Assembly: GCA_964522505.1 (NCBI GenBank)
Contig: CAZFWJ010000002.1
Coordinates: 1 to 64,000, forward strand
DNA length: 64,000 bases
Direction of reading: 5' to 3'
Origin: GYS-P2D sp964522505
GTDB lineage: Bacteria > Bacteroidota > Bacteroidia > Chitinophagales > Saprospiraceae
Shown here in pieces: positions 16,900 through 25,712 of this stretch. Both the position numbers and the translations under genes were made by a program. Position 1 is the stretch's first letter; each line of letters starts with the position of its first letter. Below the pieces are notes generated by a model, which saw only the letters and a list, made by a program, of their open reading frames with translations, was not told where the DNA came from and did no database searches.

Positions 16900-17592
16900 A
16901 TGTTCAGACCTGTTTTATTGATCGTTTTAGTGTCATTTCTGATCTGTGCGTCCTGTTCAAATCAGGACATTACTGAGTTAATTGATTACGAATCTAAAAA
17001 CTTAATTGACCGATTAGATCCAATGACACGAGCTGAATTTCATTCAAGTTTCATGGAAGACTTTGTTGTTAATGGACTAGGTGATAATAGATCAACAATA
17101 GCCATAAATTACCTTACCAAAATGCACTTATTAGGAGGATATGACGATAGAGAATTGTATTTGGAAGTAAAAAAGGAATTCGAGCGCTCTCTGGACACTG
17201 ACGAAAAAGGGATTCAAGATATGGCTCTAAGGTATCTTAGGTGGTCATTTTTGGAAGATGAATCTGAATTTGCTTTTAAGGAGACTAAGTACTTATTGGC
17301 AATACTAGTAGAACAAAAAGCAATCGATCTAGACATTATTAGTGATGCTTATATTAAAGTTGAAGAAAGCCTTAACTCAGAAGAAAGAACTTTATATGCC
17401 AGCTATATTCGACATGTTGCGAATGCCGATATCGAATATGCTAATGCGGAATTTAGTGCTCTTAAGGAAAAATATATATCTGAAGAAGATGACAAAGTAA
17501 AAGTGGGCATTTTGCTTTATGGTAAACACCTGTCTAGAAAGTCTCAGGCAGCCCTGTATTCATTGGAAAAAATTGCAACAGTACATCATTAG
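16900..17592 (+). CDS. Hypothetical lipoprotein, alpha-helical
   Basis: A 230-residue protein, function not recognised. MFRPVLLIVLVSFLICASC is a signal peptide ending in a probable lipidated Cys (relaxed lipobox), followed by an entirely helical, charged domain that could be a HEAT/TPR-like solenoid. I chose ATG 16900 because it puts the signal peptide at the N-terminus. An upstream in-frame ATG at 16879 adds seven residues and would overlap the preceding broken reading frame. The stop lies 10 bases from the convergent permease gene. It may form a two-gene accessory unit with the broken Cys-rich gene. Confidence 0.65.
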   Translation: MFRPVLLIVLVSFLICASCSNQDITELIDYESKNLIDRLDPMTRAEFHSSFMEDFVVNGLGDNRSTIAINYLTKMHLLGGYDDRELYLEVKKEFERSLDTDEKGIQDMALRYLRWSFLEDESEFAFKETKYLLAILVEQKAIDLDIISDAYIKVEESLNSEERTLYASYIRHVANADIEYANAEFSALKEKYISEEDDKVKVGILLYGKHLSRKSQAALYSLEKIATVHH

Positions 17593-17602
17593 TTTACCTA
17601 AC

Positions 17603-18364
17603 CTACATAATATCAAAGGCACTCAATATCGCCACTAGAATAACCACAATCAGCAACCGATATGCCCAGCGGTCTGCATCGGGATAGCGTGAAGCAATAT
17701 CAGCAGTGAGATAGCCTCCTATAGACTGACCTATCGCTACTGTTAGTCCCAGTTTCCATTCAATGAACCCATTGCGATGAAAGAAATAAACGACGACTAT
17801 CGTATAGAGCGCCACTATAGCAGTCTTAAGGACATTAGCATCTATGATGTTAATTTTCATAACAAGAACAGTGACGACTAAAAAAAATACACCCATACCC
17901 ATCTGAATGAATCCGCCGTAAAACCCTAGACCTAAAAAGCACGGTATCGCAATCCATAGGTTTGGAACTCTAGTAATATCGGTCTTGATAAGCCAGCGCT
18001 TAGGATTAACTAAGAGAACCAGCAACGTAACTAATAGGAGATATCGGAATACCTGCATGAACTGTTCATTAGTCACGGACAGGGCAACTAATACTCCCAT
18101 AATTGCACCAACAGTAGCTACAAGTATGTAGAGCCAAGTATAAGGGATGTTATTGAAGCGCCCATTTCTTATAAAACCATAGCTTGAAGAAAAACCTTGA
18201 AATAATATGCCAACCCTATTCGTACCATTAGCGATATTACCAGGAAGTCCGAACAACTCTGTGAAAATACTGAGCGTAATGGCCGAGCCATTGCCAGCAA
18301 GCGTATTAACTATGCCCGCAAGGAAGCCGCCAGCTATAGCAATGATATAGGTTAATATATCCAT
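17603..18364 (-). CDS. Sulfite exporter TauE/SafE family permease
   Basis: A 253-residue inner-membrane permease with about eight helices. The first half carries the family signature GGFLAGIVNTLAGNGSA (about residues 12-28) and the second half a weaker repeat around GFYGGFIQMGMGVFF. Family members export sulfite, sulfoacetate or related organosulfur anions; the substrate here is unknown. Its ATG immediately follows the epimerase stop with no gap, so the two are co-transcribed, though no metabolic link is obvious. Confidence 0.85.
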   Translation of the reverse strand: MDILTYIIAIAGGFLAGIVNTLAGNGSAITLSIFTELFGLPGNIANGTNRVGILFQGFSSSYGFIRNGRFNNIPYTWLYILVATVGAIMGVLVALSVTNEQFMQVFRYLLLVTLLVLLVNPKRWLIKTDITRVPNLWIAIPCFLGLGFYGGFIQMGMGVFFLVVTVLVMKINIIDANVLKTAIVALYTIVVVYFFHRNGFIEWKLGLTVAIGQSIGGYLTADIASRYPDADRWAYRLLIVVILVAILSAFDIM

Positions 18365-18769
18365 TTAGCTGTCCTTCTCTTGGCAAAGCTCTATGAGCAC
18401 GCCATTGGTCGACTTTGGATGAATAAAACAAATTAGCTTGTTATCCGCGCCTGGTTGAGGCTCTTCGGACAGTAGCCTAAATCCTTCTGCTTTGAGGCGG
18501 GACATTTCTTGTCGGATGTCTGCTACATCAAATGCGATATGATGCAATCCTTCTCCTTTTTTGTCCAGATATTTAGCAATTGGAGAATCAGCAGATGTAG
18601 GTGCCACTAGCTCAATCTTATTAGGCCCTGATCTAAAGAACGAGGTAATTACACCTTGTGAGATTACTTCTTCGGATTTGTATGGAGCTGTTCCGAGTAA
18701 CTTCTCATACAGAGCGTTAGCCTGATCGATATCGGCTACAGCGATTCCGATGTGTTCTATCTTTCTCAT
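18365..18769 (-). CDS. mce: Methylmalonyl-CoA epimerase
   Basis: Interconverts (S)- and (R)-methylmalonyl-CoA in the propionate/succinyl-CoA pathway. The 134-residue vicinal-oxygen-chelate protein starts MRKIEHIGIAVADID, whose His is the first metal ligand, and contains EGLHHIAFDVADI (second His ligand region) and a C-terminal GVLIELCQE whose Glu completes the metal site. Length and motifs match the family well. Co-transcribed with the permease at 17603. It suggests the organism handles propionyl-CoA or makes it from succinate together with a mutase encoded elsewhere. Confidence 0.93.
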   Translation of the reverse strand: MRKIEHIGIAVADIDQANALYEKLLGTAPYKSEEVISQGVITSFFRSGPNKIELVAPTSADSPIAKYLDKKGEGLHHIAFDVADIRQEMSRLKAEGFRLLSEEPQPGADNKLICFIHPKSTNGVLIELCQEKDS

Positions 18770-18782
18770 GATGCAAGTATCT

Positions 18783-18821
18783 AAAAAGAAAATGGGCTCG
18801 ACAAGTGCTTGCCGAACCCAT
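18783..18821 (-). terminator. Rho-independent terminator after mscL
   Basis: On the minus strand a 14-bp stem with two G-U pairs (ATGGGTTCGGCAAG against CTTGTCGAGCCCAT, arms within 18792-18821) is followed by a U-rich run (18783-18791). It separates mscL from mce. Confidence 0.75.
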
Positions 18822-18845
18822 GATGTAATTTATAGTCCAATAAGA

Positions 18846-19241
18846 TTACTTCTTAAGGAGATCTCTGATCTCACCAAGAAGTGTCTGATCATCAGTTGGC
18901 CCTGGATCAGGCGCTGCTCCCATGAACTTGATTTTAGCCTTGGCAAGCCAGAATAATACCATACCAACAATCAATAGATTGATAATAGAATTAAACCACG
19001 CACCATATCTAATTGCATTTTCTGGTTTTACAACTGCACCGTCTGCACCTAATTCTGCAGGAGACAATACATGCTTGAGGTCTGCAAAATCATAACCTCC
19101 TGCGAAATTACCCACTATAGGCATGATAATATCTTGAACAAACCCATTGACTACGAGGCCAACAGCGGTTGCTAAGATTACAGCAATGGCAAAATCGATG
19201 ACGTTGCCAGTAAAAATGAATTCTTTAAATTCTTTCCACAT
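18846..19241 (-). CDS. mscL: Large-conductance mechanosensitive channel
   Basis: Homopentameric inner-membrane channel that opens under membrane tension to release solutes during hypo-osmotic shock. The 131-residue protein has the amphipathic N-terminus (MWKEFKEFIFTGNVIDFAIA), TM1 with AVILATAVGLVVNGFVQDI and the PIVG turn, a periplasmic loop of about 45 residues, and TM2 (FNSIINLLIVGMVLFWLAKA). A C-terminal helix ending LLGEIRDLLKK closes the protein. Complete and typical. It sits between terminators on both sides (18783-18821 and 19262-19296), so it is a single-gene transcript. Confidence 0.96.
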   Translation of the reverse strand: MWKEFKEFIFTGNVIDFAIAVILATAVGLVVNGFVQDIIMPIVGNFAGGYDFADLKHVLSPAELGADGAVVKPENAIRYGAWFNSIINLLIVGMVLFWLAKAKIKFMGAAPDPGPTDDQTLLGEIRDLLKK

Positions 19242-19261
19242 AAGTTAAGTGTTTCGTTTTG

Positions 19262-19296
19262 AAAAAAAATGGTGTTGAGCACTAGCCCAACACCAT
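19262..19296 (-). terminator. Rho-independent terminator after aconitase
   Basis: Minus-strand hairpin with a 9-bp perfect stem (ATGGTGTTG/CAACACCAT, arms 19288-19296 and 19269-19277) and a run of eight U. It ends the aconitase transcript. Confidence 0.8.
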
Positions 19297-19329
19297 AAAA
19301 ATAACATATATAATTTTTAAAATATAATC

Positions 19330-21606
19330 TTATGCTACTCCAGCCTCTTCTCTAATCTTGTTGAGAGCAGATCCTGACCGCACCCATTCGATCTGCGCTT
19401 GGTTATAAGTGTGTGCTACTTCAAAGTAATCATCAGAGCCATCAGCATGTTGTAGATGCACGGTCAATGGTTTGCCTGGCGCCATATCTCCGAATCCATA
19501 TAGTGAGATTGTATCGTCTTGACGGACCTTCTCATAGTCATCAGGATTCACAAATGTCAAGGCAAGCATCCCTTGTTTCTTAAGATTAGTCTCATGGATC
19601 CGTGCGAATGACTTTACGATAACAGCATAGACTCCCAAGAACCTTGGCTCCATAGCAGCATGCTCACGTGAAGAGCCCTCGCCCAGATTTTCTTCGCCAA
19701 ATACTACTGTTCCAATTCCTGCTTTCTGATAAGCTCTCGCTGAATCAGGAACCGCATGGTATTCTCCCGTTTCAAGATTGAGAACCTTGTTAGCCTCATC
19801 ATTGAAGTAATTAATTGCACCTGTGTAGCAGTTTTCAGAGATATTCTCTAAGTGACCTCTGTACTTTAACCACGGTCCTGCCATAGAGATATGATCAGTG
19901 GTACACTTGCCTTTAGTCTTGATAAGTGTCCTCATACCATGCAGATGGTCTGGTTCAATGGTAGTAAAAGGCGTCAACAACTGAAGTCTGTCAGATGTAG
20001 GAGATACTTTAATTTCTATACTACCTCCATCTTCTGCTGGCGCATTATAACCCGCATCTTTCACATCAAATCCATTTGGCGGCAACTCATAACCTGTTGG
20101 TTCTTCCAATTTTACTTCTTCACCCGCTTCATTAGTAAGGGTGTCAGTGGCAGGATTGAAATCCAACCTTCCAGAGATTGCAATTGCTGCAACTAGTTCT
20201 GGTGATGCTACAAATGCATGGGTGTTAGGATTGCCATCTGCTCTCTTAGAGAAGTTTCTATTGAAGGAGTGTATTATACTATTCTTAGGTGCATTCATTG
20301 GATCATTATATCTCGCCCATTGACCTATACAGGGACCACATGCATTAGTAAAGATTTTAGCGTCGAGTTTTTCGAATATTTCTAACAAGCCATCTCGTTC
20401 TGCCGTAAATCTTACCTGCTCGCTACCAGGATTAATTCCAAATTCTGCTTTAGTCTTTAACCCTTTGTCGAGTGCTTGCTTAGCTACTGACGCTGCTCTT
20501 GAGAGATCTTCATAAGATGAGTTCGTACATGAACCTATTAAGCCCCACTCAACGTCAAGTGGCCAGCCTTTCTCACTGGCCTTAGTAGTCATTTCTTTTC
20601 CAGCATTAGTAGATAAATCTGGTGTAAACGGACCATTCAATTTTGGCTGCAATGTATTGAGGTCAATCTCTATGACTTGATCAAAATACTTTTCTGGATT
20701 CTCATAGCATTCAGCATCTGCTGTTAAATGCTCTTTAATGTTATTGGCAAGATCAGCTACTTCTGCTCTGCCAGTTGCTCGGAGATATCTATCCATAGAA
20801 TCGTCATAGCCAAAGGTTGATGTAGTGGCACCAATTTCTGCGCCCATGTTACATATGGTACCTTTGCCTGTACAGCTTAGGTTAATTGCCCCATCACCAA
20901 AATATTCAACTATCGCTCCTGTACCTCCTTTGACAGTAAGAATATCTGCCACTCGGAGGATAACATCTTTTGGTGCTGACCATCCTGAAAGCTTACCAGT
21001 AAGTTTGACACCGATGAGCTTTGGATTTTTTAACTCCCAGGCCATTCCTGCCATCACGTCTACGGCATCTGCACCGCCGACACCGATTGCTACCATTCCT
21101 AATCCTCCTGCATTCACGGTGTGGCTATCTGTACCAATCATCATCCCGCCAGGGAAGGCGTAGTTTTCAAGAACGACTTGATGAATGATTCCTGCACCTG
21201 GCTTCCAAAAGCCAATACCATACTTATCTGATACAGACTCCAGGAAGTTAAAAACCTCGTTACTTGTGTTGATCGCATGTTGCAAATCTGTATCAGCACC
21301 CATCTTGGCCTGAATCAAATGATCACAGTGAACTGTGGATGGAACCGCTACTTTGTCCTTTCCTGCCATCATAAACTGAAGCAACGCCATCTGTGCTGTA
21401 GCATCTTGCATAGCTACTCGATCAGGAGCATAAAAGACATAATCTTTTCCTCTCTCAAAAGATTGAAGTGGAGACTCTTCATGAAGATGTGAATAAAGGA
21501 TTTTTTCGGCGAGCGTTAATGGTCTCCCGAGTTTAGCCTTTATGTTCTTAATCTTTTCAGGTAGTGCCTCGTAGTGGGCTTTAATCATGTCTAAATCGAA
21601 TAGCAT
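19330..21606 (-). CDS. acn: Aconitate hydratase
   Basis: TCA-cycle enzyme interconverting citrate and isocitrate through cis-aconitate with a [4Fe-4S] cluster. The 758-residue protein is of the mitochondrial/Bacteroidota type rather than the longer AcnA. Cluster cysteines are visible in GSCTNSSYEDL and NACGPCIGQW. The C-terminal swivel domain contains GEGSSREHAAMEPR with the active-site Ser/Arg region. Its own -7 element lies at 21645-21652 and a strong terminator follows, so it is monocistronic. Confidence 0.96.
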   Translation of the reverse strand: MLFDLDMIKAHYEALPEKIKNIKAKLGRPLTLAEKILYSHLHEESPLQSFERGKDYVFYAPDRVAMQDATAQMALLQFMMAGKDKVAVPSTVHCDHLIQAKMGADTDLQHAINTSNEVFNFLESVSDKYGIGFWKPGAGIIHQVVLENYAFPGGMMIGTDSHTVNAGGLGMVAIGVGGADAVDVMAGMAWELKNPKLIGVKLTGKLSGWSAPKDVILRVADILTVKGGTGAIVEYFGDGAINLSCTGKGTICNMGAEIGATTSTFGYDDSMDRYLRATGRAEVADLANNIKEHLTADAECYENPEKYFDQVIEIDLNTLQPKLNGPFTPDLSTNAGKEMTTKASEKGWPLDVEWGLIGSCTNSSYEDLSRAASVAKQALDKGLKTKAEFGINPGSEQVRFTAERDGLLEIFEKLDAKIFTNACGPCIGQWARYNDPMNAPKNSIIHSFNRNFSKRADGNPNTHAFVASPELVAAIAISGRLDFNPATDTLTNEAGEEVKLEEPTGYELPPNGFDVKDAGYNAPAEDGGSIEIKVSPTSDRLQLLTPFTTIEPDHLHGMRTLIKTKGKCTTDHISMAGPWLKYRGHLENISENCYTGAINYFNDEANKVLNLETGEYHAVPDSARAYQKAGIGTVVFGEENLGEGSSREHAAMEPRFLGVYAVIVKSFARIHETNLKKQGMLALTFVNPDDYEKVRQDDTISLYGFGDMAPGKPLTVHLQHADGSDDYFEVAHTYNQAQIEWVRSGSALNKIREEAGVA

Positions 21607-21644
21607 AACTTTCTTTCTATTTTAAGCGTACGGAATAGTTGTTG

Positions 21645-21652
21645 CAAATATA
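21645..21652 (-). promoter_or_regulatory. Promoter -7 element for aconitase
   Basis: Minus-strand TATATTTG matches TAnnTTTG. The predicted transcript start is near 21638, about 30 bases before the ATG at 21606. The rest of the 21607-21784 gap holds nothing I recognise. Confidence 0.45.
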
Positions 21653-21784
21653 TTTCCTTTGATAAAAAGAATGGCTGATTTACAACCATCAAAAATATAT
21701 AACACCTCAAGCATTTTTTGTTCAATGACACAAAACACCTAATCTCAAGATTTACAATACTGATGCCAAACTCTTAGACCCCGA

Positions 21785-22570
21785 TCAATGCTCGACCCGA
21801 AATTCATCCGCATCTCGACTAAATGGCAGCTTCTCTCTCACTTTGTTTAAATGAGACTTGGATAGTGTCATCGTATGGACGACCTCAGACCGCTCTTGAT
21901 GCCATAAAGTCTTGTTCCATCCTGGATCAATGATGCAGCTATCTCCATTGTAAGGCAAATCATTTCCATCAGTACCCACTCTATTGACGCCAATGACATA
22001 GGATTGGTTTTCTATAGCTCGGGCTCGCAGGAGTGTGTTCCAGTCGTATGATCTTCTATCTGGCCAACTGGCGATGTAGATAAGTAGGTCATACTGAAAG
22101 TTGACGTTTCTGGACCACACAGGAAATCTTAGATCATAACAGATCAAAGGGCAGATGTTCCACCCTTTGTAGGAGACTATCAGTCGATCACGACCAGCGT
22201 GATAATATCGATCTTCTTCAGCCATAGCGAATAGATGACGCTTGTCATATTTTTTAAGACTACCACCAGGGTTCATCCAGATCAACCTGTTAAAATATTG
22301 CTTGTTCTCCTCGACAATAATGCTGCCCATAATGGCAACATTTTTTTCTATAGCTTTCTCCCGTAACCAATTCACGGCCTTTCCATCCATGGTTTCTGCC
22401 AGCTTGGAAGCCTCCATGCTAAATCCAGTGGTGAACATCTCTGGCAAAATGACGAGATCTGTATGTTGATCGATTGACTCTATTTTCTGATCAAAGGCAG
22501 CAATATTTTGATCGACATCGTGCCAGACTATGTCAGACTGCACAAGTGTAACTGTTAAGTCTTGATTCAT
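21785..22570 (-). CDS. Nitrilase-family omega-amidase (YafV-like)
   Basis: A 261-residue C-N hydrolase with the Glu-Lys-Cys triad: Glu in LPEMFTTGFSM (about residues 43-53), Lys in YDKRHLFAMAEED, and Cys in LICYDLRFPVWSRN (about 137-150). This subgroup hydrolyses alpha-keto acid amides such as alpha-ketoglutaramate, the by-product of glutamine-dependent transamination. Its ATG overlaps the stop of the methionine/glutamine aminotransferase gene by four bases. This is the classic pairing of transaminase and omega-amidase, which pulls transamination forward in methionine salvage. Confidence 0.9.
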   Translation of the reverse strand: MNQDLTVTLVQSDIVWHDVDQNIAAFDQKIESIDQHTDLVILPEMFTTGFSMEASKLAETMDGKAVNWLREKAIEKNVAIMGSIIVEENKQYFNRLIWMNPGGSLKKYDKRHLFAMAEEDRYYHAGRDRLIVSYKGWNICPLICYDLRFPVWSRNVNFQYDLLIYIASWPDRRSYDWNTLLRARAIENQSYVIGVNRVGTDGNDLPYNGDSCIIDPGWNKTLWHQERSEVVHTMTLSKSHLNKVREKLPFSRDADEFRVEH

Positions 22571-23709
22571 ATCTTATTGATTAGTTCTGCGGCCCGTAAT
22601 AATAGCTCATCACTCTTAGCAAAGCAAAATCTGATAACACTTTGATCGGTATCATCGGTGTAAAAGGAAGAAATTGGAATCACTGCCACCTCTTTTTCTT
22701 TTGTCATCCATCGAGCAAAGTCCTGATCGCCCATTTCAGATATCTGTCTGTAAGATGCCAGCATAAAGTAGCTGCCTTGGCATGGCAGGATATTAAAACG
22801 GCTCGATGAAATTGATTCTTGAAATAAGTCTCTCTTGGCTTGAAAAAACTGAGCAAGCTTCAGATAGTGTTTGGGTTCCCTGAGATATTCTGCAAGAGCA
22901 TACTGCAGTGGCGTGTTGATACTAAAAGTGTTGAATTGGTGCACTTTGCGCAGCTCTGCTGTCAGTAGCTTGGGCGCAATTGCATATCCGATCCGCCAGC
23001 CAGTGGCGTGAAAAGTCTTGCCGAAAGACATCGTTACGATACTGCGTTCAGCAAGTGTCGGATATCTGAATACGCTCTCATGCCGATGACCATCATAGAT
23101 GAGATGTTGGTAGACCTCATCAGACAAGATTATTATATCTGTGTTTCTCGTAATTTCATCAAGATGAGTTAGGTCGGCTTGACTCAGGACAGCACCAGTA
23201 GGATTGTGAGGATTATTGATGATGATCATCTTAGTCCTTGGATTGATCTGATCAGCTACCAGCGTCCAATCTATTTTGTAGTCTGGGGCACTCAGGCGTA
23301 GGGGGACATTAATTCCACCATTTACCTGTATGGCGGGCGCATAACTGTCATAGGCAGGCTCAAAGGTGATGACCTCATCTCCTGCTGATATAAAAGCAGA
23401 AATGGCACTATAAAGCCCCTCAGTGGCGCCATTAGTAATGGTGATGTCATCTTCAATGCTTAGTTTGCGATTATAGAGTAATTCTACTTTTTGGCCAATA
23501 GCGGCTCTAAGCTCCAGAACACCGGCCATCGGAGCATATTGATTATAGTCCTGTTGCACATATTTATTGATGAGGTCCTTCAATTGTTGAGCAACAGGAA
23601 AATCTGGAAATCCTTGAGATAAATTGATCGCGCCATGTTTATGGGCCATCCTACTCATGATAGTGAAGATGGTGGTTCCAACTTCTGGCAACTTTGACTT
23701 GAACTGCAT
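22567..23709 (-). CDS. Class I/II aminotransferase, methionine (YbdL) type
   Basis: PLP enzyme that transaminates the keto acid of methionine and related amino acids, usually with glutamine as donor. The 380-residue fold-type I protein has AINLSQGFPDFPV near the start, NNPHNPTGAVLS (about 166-177), LSDEVYQHLIYDG, and the PLP Lys in MSFGKTFHATGWRIGY. These features match the YbdL/kynurenine aminotransferase group. It is in a minus-strand unit: the GCS2/CBS gene stop lies 18 bases upstream and the omega-amidase overlaps its end. Substrate preference is inferred from the neighbour. Confidence 0.9.
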   Translation of the reverse strand: MQFKSKLPEVGTTIFTIMSRMAHKHGAINLSQGFPDFPVAQQLKDLINKYVQQDYNQYAPMAGVLELRAAIGQKVELLYNRKLSIEDDITITNGATEGLYSAISAFISAGDEVITFEPAYDSYAPAIQVNGGINVPLRLSAPDYKIDWTLVADQINPRTKMIIINNPHNPTGAVLSQADLTHLDEITRNTDIIILSDEVYQHLIYDGHRHESVFRYPTLAERSIVTMSFGKTFHATGWRIGYAIAPKLLTAELRKVHQFNTFSINTPLQYALAEYLREPKHYLKLAQFFQAKRDLFQESISSSRFNILPCQGSYFMLASYRQISEMGDQDFARWMTKEKEVAVIPISSFYTDDTDQSVIRFCFAKSDELLLRAAELINKI

Positions 23710-23727
23710 AATACCTAAGCTGTCAGT

Positions 23728-25650
23728 TTATTCCAATCTCCCGATGAGACTTTTGTTAATTCCTGCAATTTGTTTCTGACTGATTATTCCAACTAACTCT
23801 TTTTTTAATAATACGGGGAGACATGTGATTTTTTCATTAGTCAGTAGCTCTAGAGCATCCTTAATTGGATAATCGGGACCTATAGTTACGGGGCTTGGCT
23901 CCATGATATCCTGGACCAGCAGATCGCGCTTTTTCTTCTTAGCGCGCTTTTTTTTGAGTATGGCAGCAGTGATTTGTCTTAATGATATGAGCCCTATAAA
24001 GTTGCCTTTTTTGGTTTCTACTGCCATGTTGTCTAAGTTTTTCCAGGTCATCAGCTGTGCGACCAGCTCTGCCATATCATTTTTTTGAGCGGTGAATAAG
24101 TCTGTATCCATATACTCTGCTACAGTTTGCTTCTCCGGTTTATAGCTTTTGTAGTCGCTATACTGCGGCTCCACCCAGCTATGCACGGGTCTATTTTCTT
24201 GTTGCTGCTTATACATAGACTCTGTAAGTATCGTCAGTGCTTCATGATTGTTGTTGGCCTCTTTAGCTAGCTTGGTATAAGATCTCAGTTGCCATCTTGC
24301 ACCAGTCATATGTCTTTCTGCACGAGCCTCGATGATATCCAGATATCGAGAAATTTCTGATTTTTTAATATTCATAGACTTAAGTCCCTCTCTGCTGAGA
24401 GGTAGGAGCTCCTTGAGGATTAGTTCTTTGGCATTTATTTTTAGGTCATTGCGCCAAGTGAATTTGGAGTCTATCCCAAATCTCGCCGCCTTGCCAAAGT
24501 TATCTCGGACATCTTCATAGGACATTTCTTTAGTAATGTCTTGATATTCATCCTTCAAGCCGATCATCGCCCCTAACCAAAAAGCAGTATTGGCCATCTG
24601 ATCTATAATGGTTGGCCCAGCAGGAAATACTCTATTTTCTATGCGCAGGTGTGGCTTGCCTGTATCGCTTATACCATAGCAAGGGCGATTCCATCTATAT
24701 ATGGTACCGTTATGTAGTTGTAGAGCCTTAAGCTTAGGAACTTTGCCTTTATTTATCTTTTGCTCCGAGTTTTCGTCGATATCCTCATGCATCAAGATGT
24801 TGAATCGTGCGATGTCCTCCTTGAAGATATCAATTACTGATTCATTGACCCAACCATTACCAAGAGTTACACGTGGACTCATCTGGCGCATATGATCTCT
24901 GGTGCGACGAGTATCTATGGCTTGCTGAAACAGGGCGATGCGGGTCTCATGCCATAGACGTTTACTGAAGACCAACGGCGAGTTAGATGAAATCGCAATA
25001 CTAGGGGCCGTCAACGCTAAAGCCATATTATAGTAGGGCACAAAATTCTGTGCAGACACTTGCAGATGCACCTGAAAGCTTGTGTTACAGGCTTCCAATA
25101 ATGGCGTATCATGGCGGACTAATAATTCATCAATGCCGATCAACCTTAGCTCAAATGACTTCGCATTGAGTTCGTCTTTGATAGACTTCATTAGTCTATA
25201 GTATCGCTCCTTAGGAGTAAGATTCTTGATGTCCAAGTTATGCTTGCGCAGTGTCGGTAATATGCCAGTGATTATATAACCCGCATTATCCTTTGCTAAG
25301 ATTGTATCCAGAGTCTCCAGATATCCTTCGAGCTCGCCTTGCATAAGGGATAAAGCATGTTTTTCGAAGCGCTGAGGGTTGAGATTTATTTCTACATTAA
25401 ATTGAGCCAACTCATTTACGAGCCATTCGTGCTGCGGATGATCGTCTACAACTGTAGGACCTAAGTTGAGCGGCGTAAAGTTTTCTTTGTCTATGATGAC
25501 CACTTCTTGCTCGGCACCAATGCGTATGATATCATCCTCAAACCAGTTATGATCAAGCATATACTGTAAGCTCGACATATCCGACAGCAATTCCTTGACG
25601 AATCTGTTCTTCTTAGATTGGGTCGTCCTTTTCAGTTTCGACTCACTCAT
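23728..25650 (-). CDS. Glutamate-cysteine ligase-like (GCS2) protein fused to CBS domains
   Basis: A 640-residue cytoplasmic fusion. Residues about 30-430 resemble the carboxylate-amine ligase/GCS2 superfamily (GAEQEVVIID early, then the EACNTSFQVHLQVS region with the conserved active-site His-rich strand, and RIENRVFPAGPTIIDQ). Residues about 500-638 hold two CBS motifs (MAVETKKGNFIGLIS and LVQDIMEPSPVTIGPDY onward), which bind adenine nucleotides as regulators in other proteins. From this I infer an ATP-dependent ligase gated by nucleotide levels. The amino acid substrates are unknown; glutathione-type chemistry is possible but unproven. Possibly first gene of a unit with the aminotransferase and omega-amidase. 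Confidence 0.8.
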   Translation of the reverse strand: MSESKLKRTTQSKKNRFVKELLSDMSSLQYMLDHNWFEDDIIRIGAEQEVVIIDKENFTPLNLGPTVVDDHPQHEWLVNELAQFNVEINLNPQRFEKHALSLMQGELEGYLETLDTILAKDNAGYIITGILPTLRKHNLDIKNLTPKERYYRLMKSIKDELNAKSFELRLIGIDELLVRHDTPLLEACNTSFQVHLQVSAQNFVPYYNMALALTAPSIAISSNSPLVFSKRLWHETRIALFQQAIDTRRTRDHMRQMSPRVTLGNGWVNESVIDIFKEDIARFNILMHEDIDENSEQKINKGKVPKLKALQLHNGTIYRWNRPCYGISDTGKPHLRIENRVFPAGPTIIDQMANTAFWLGAMIGLKDEYQDITKEMSYEDVRDNFGKAARFGIDSKFTWRNDLKINAKELILKELLPLSREGLKSMNIKKSEISRYLDIIEARAERHMTGARWQLRSYTKLAKEANNNHEALTILTESMYKQQQENRPVHSWVEPQYSDYKSYKPEKQTVAEYMDTDLFTAQKNDMAELVAQLMTWKNLDNMAVETKKGNFIGLISLRQITAAILKKKRAKKKKRDLLVQDIMEPSPVTIGPDYPIKDALELLTNEKITCLPVLLKKELVGIISQKQIAGINKSLIGRLE

Positions 25651-25712
25651 ATAGGATGTTTTATGAGTAAGTAAAATACATTAAACTATTCGGTTTTAAC
25701 TAGCTGCGGCTC

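Noticed and set aside
19891..21163. Several plus-strand open frames opposite aconitase
   Set aside because: Shadows of a long conserved gene on the minus strand.
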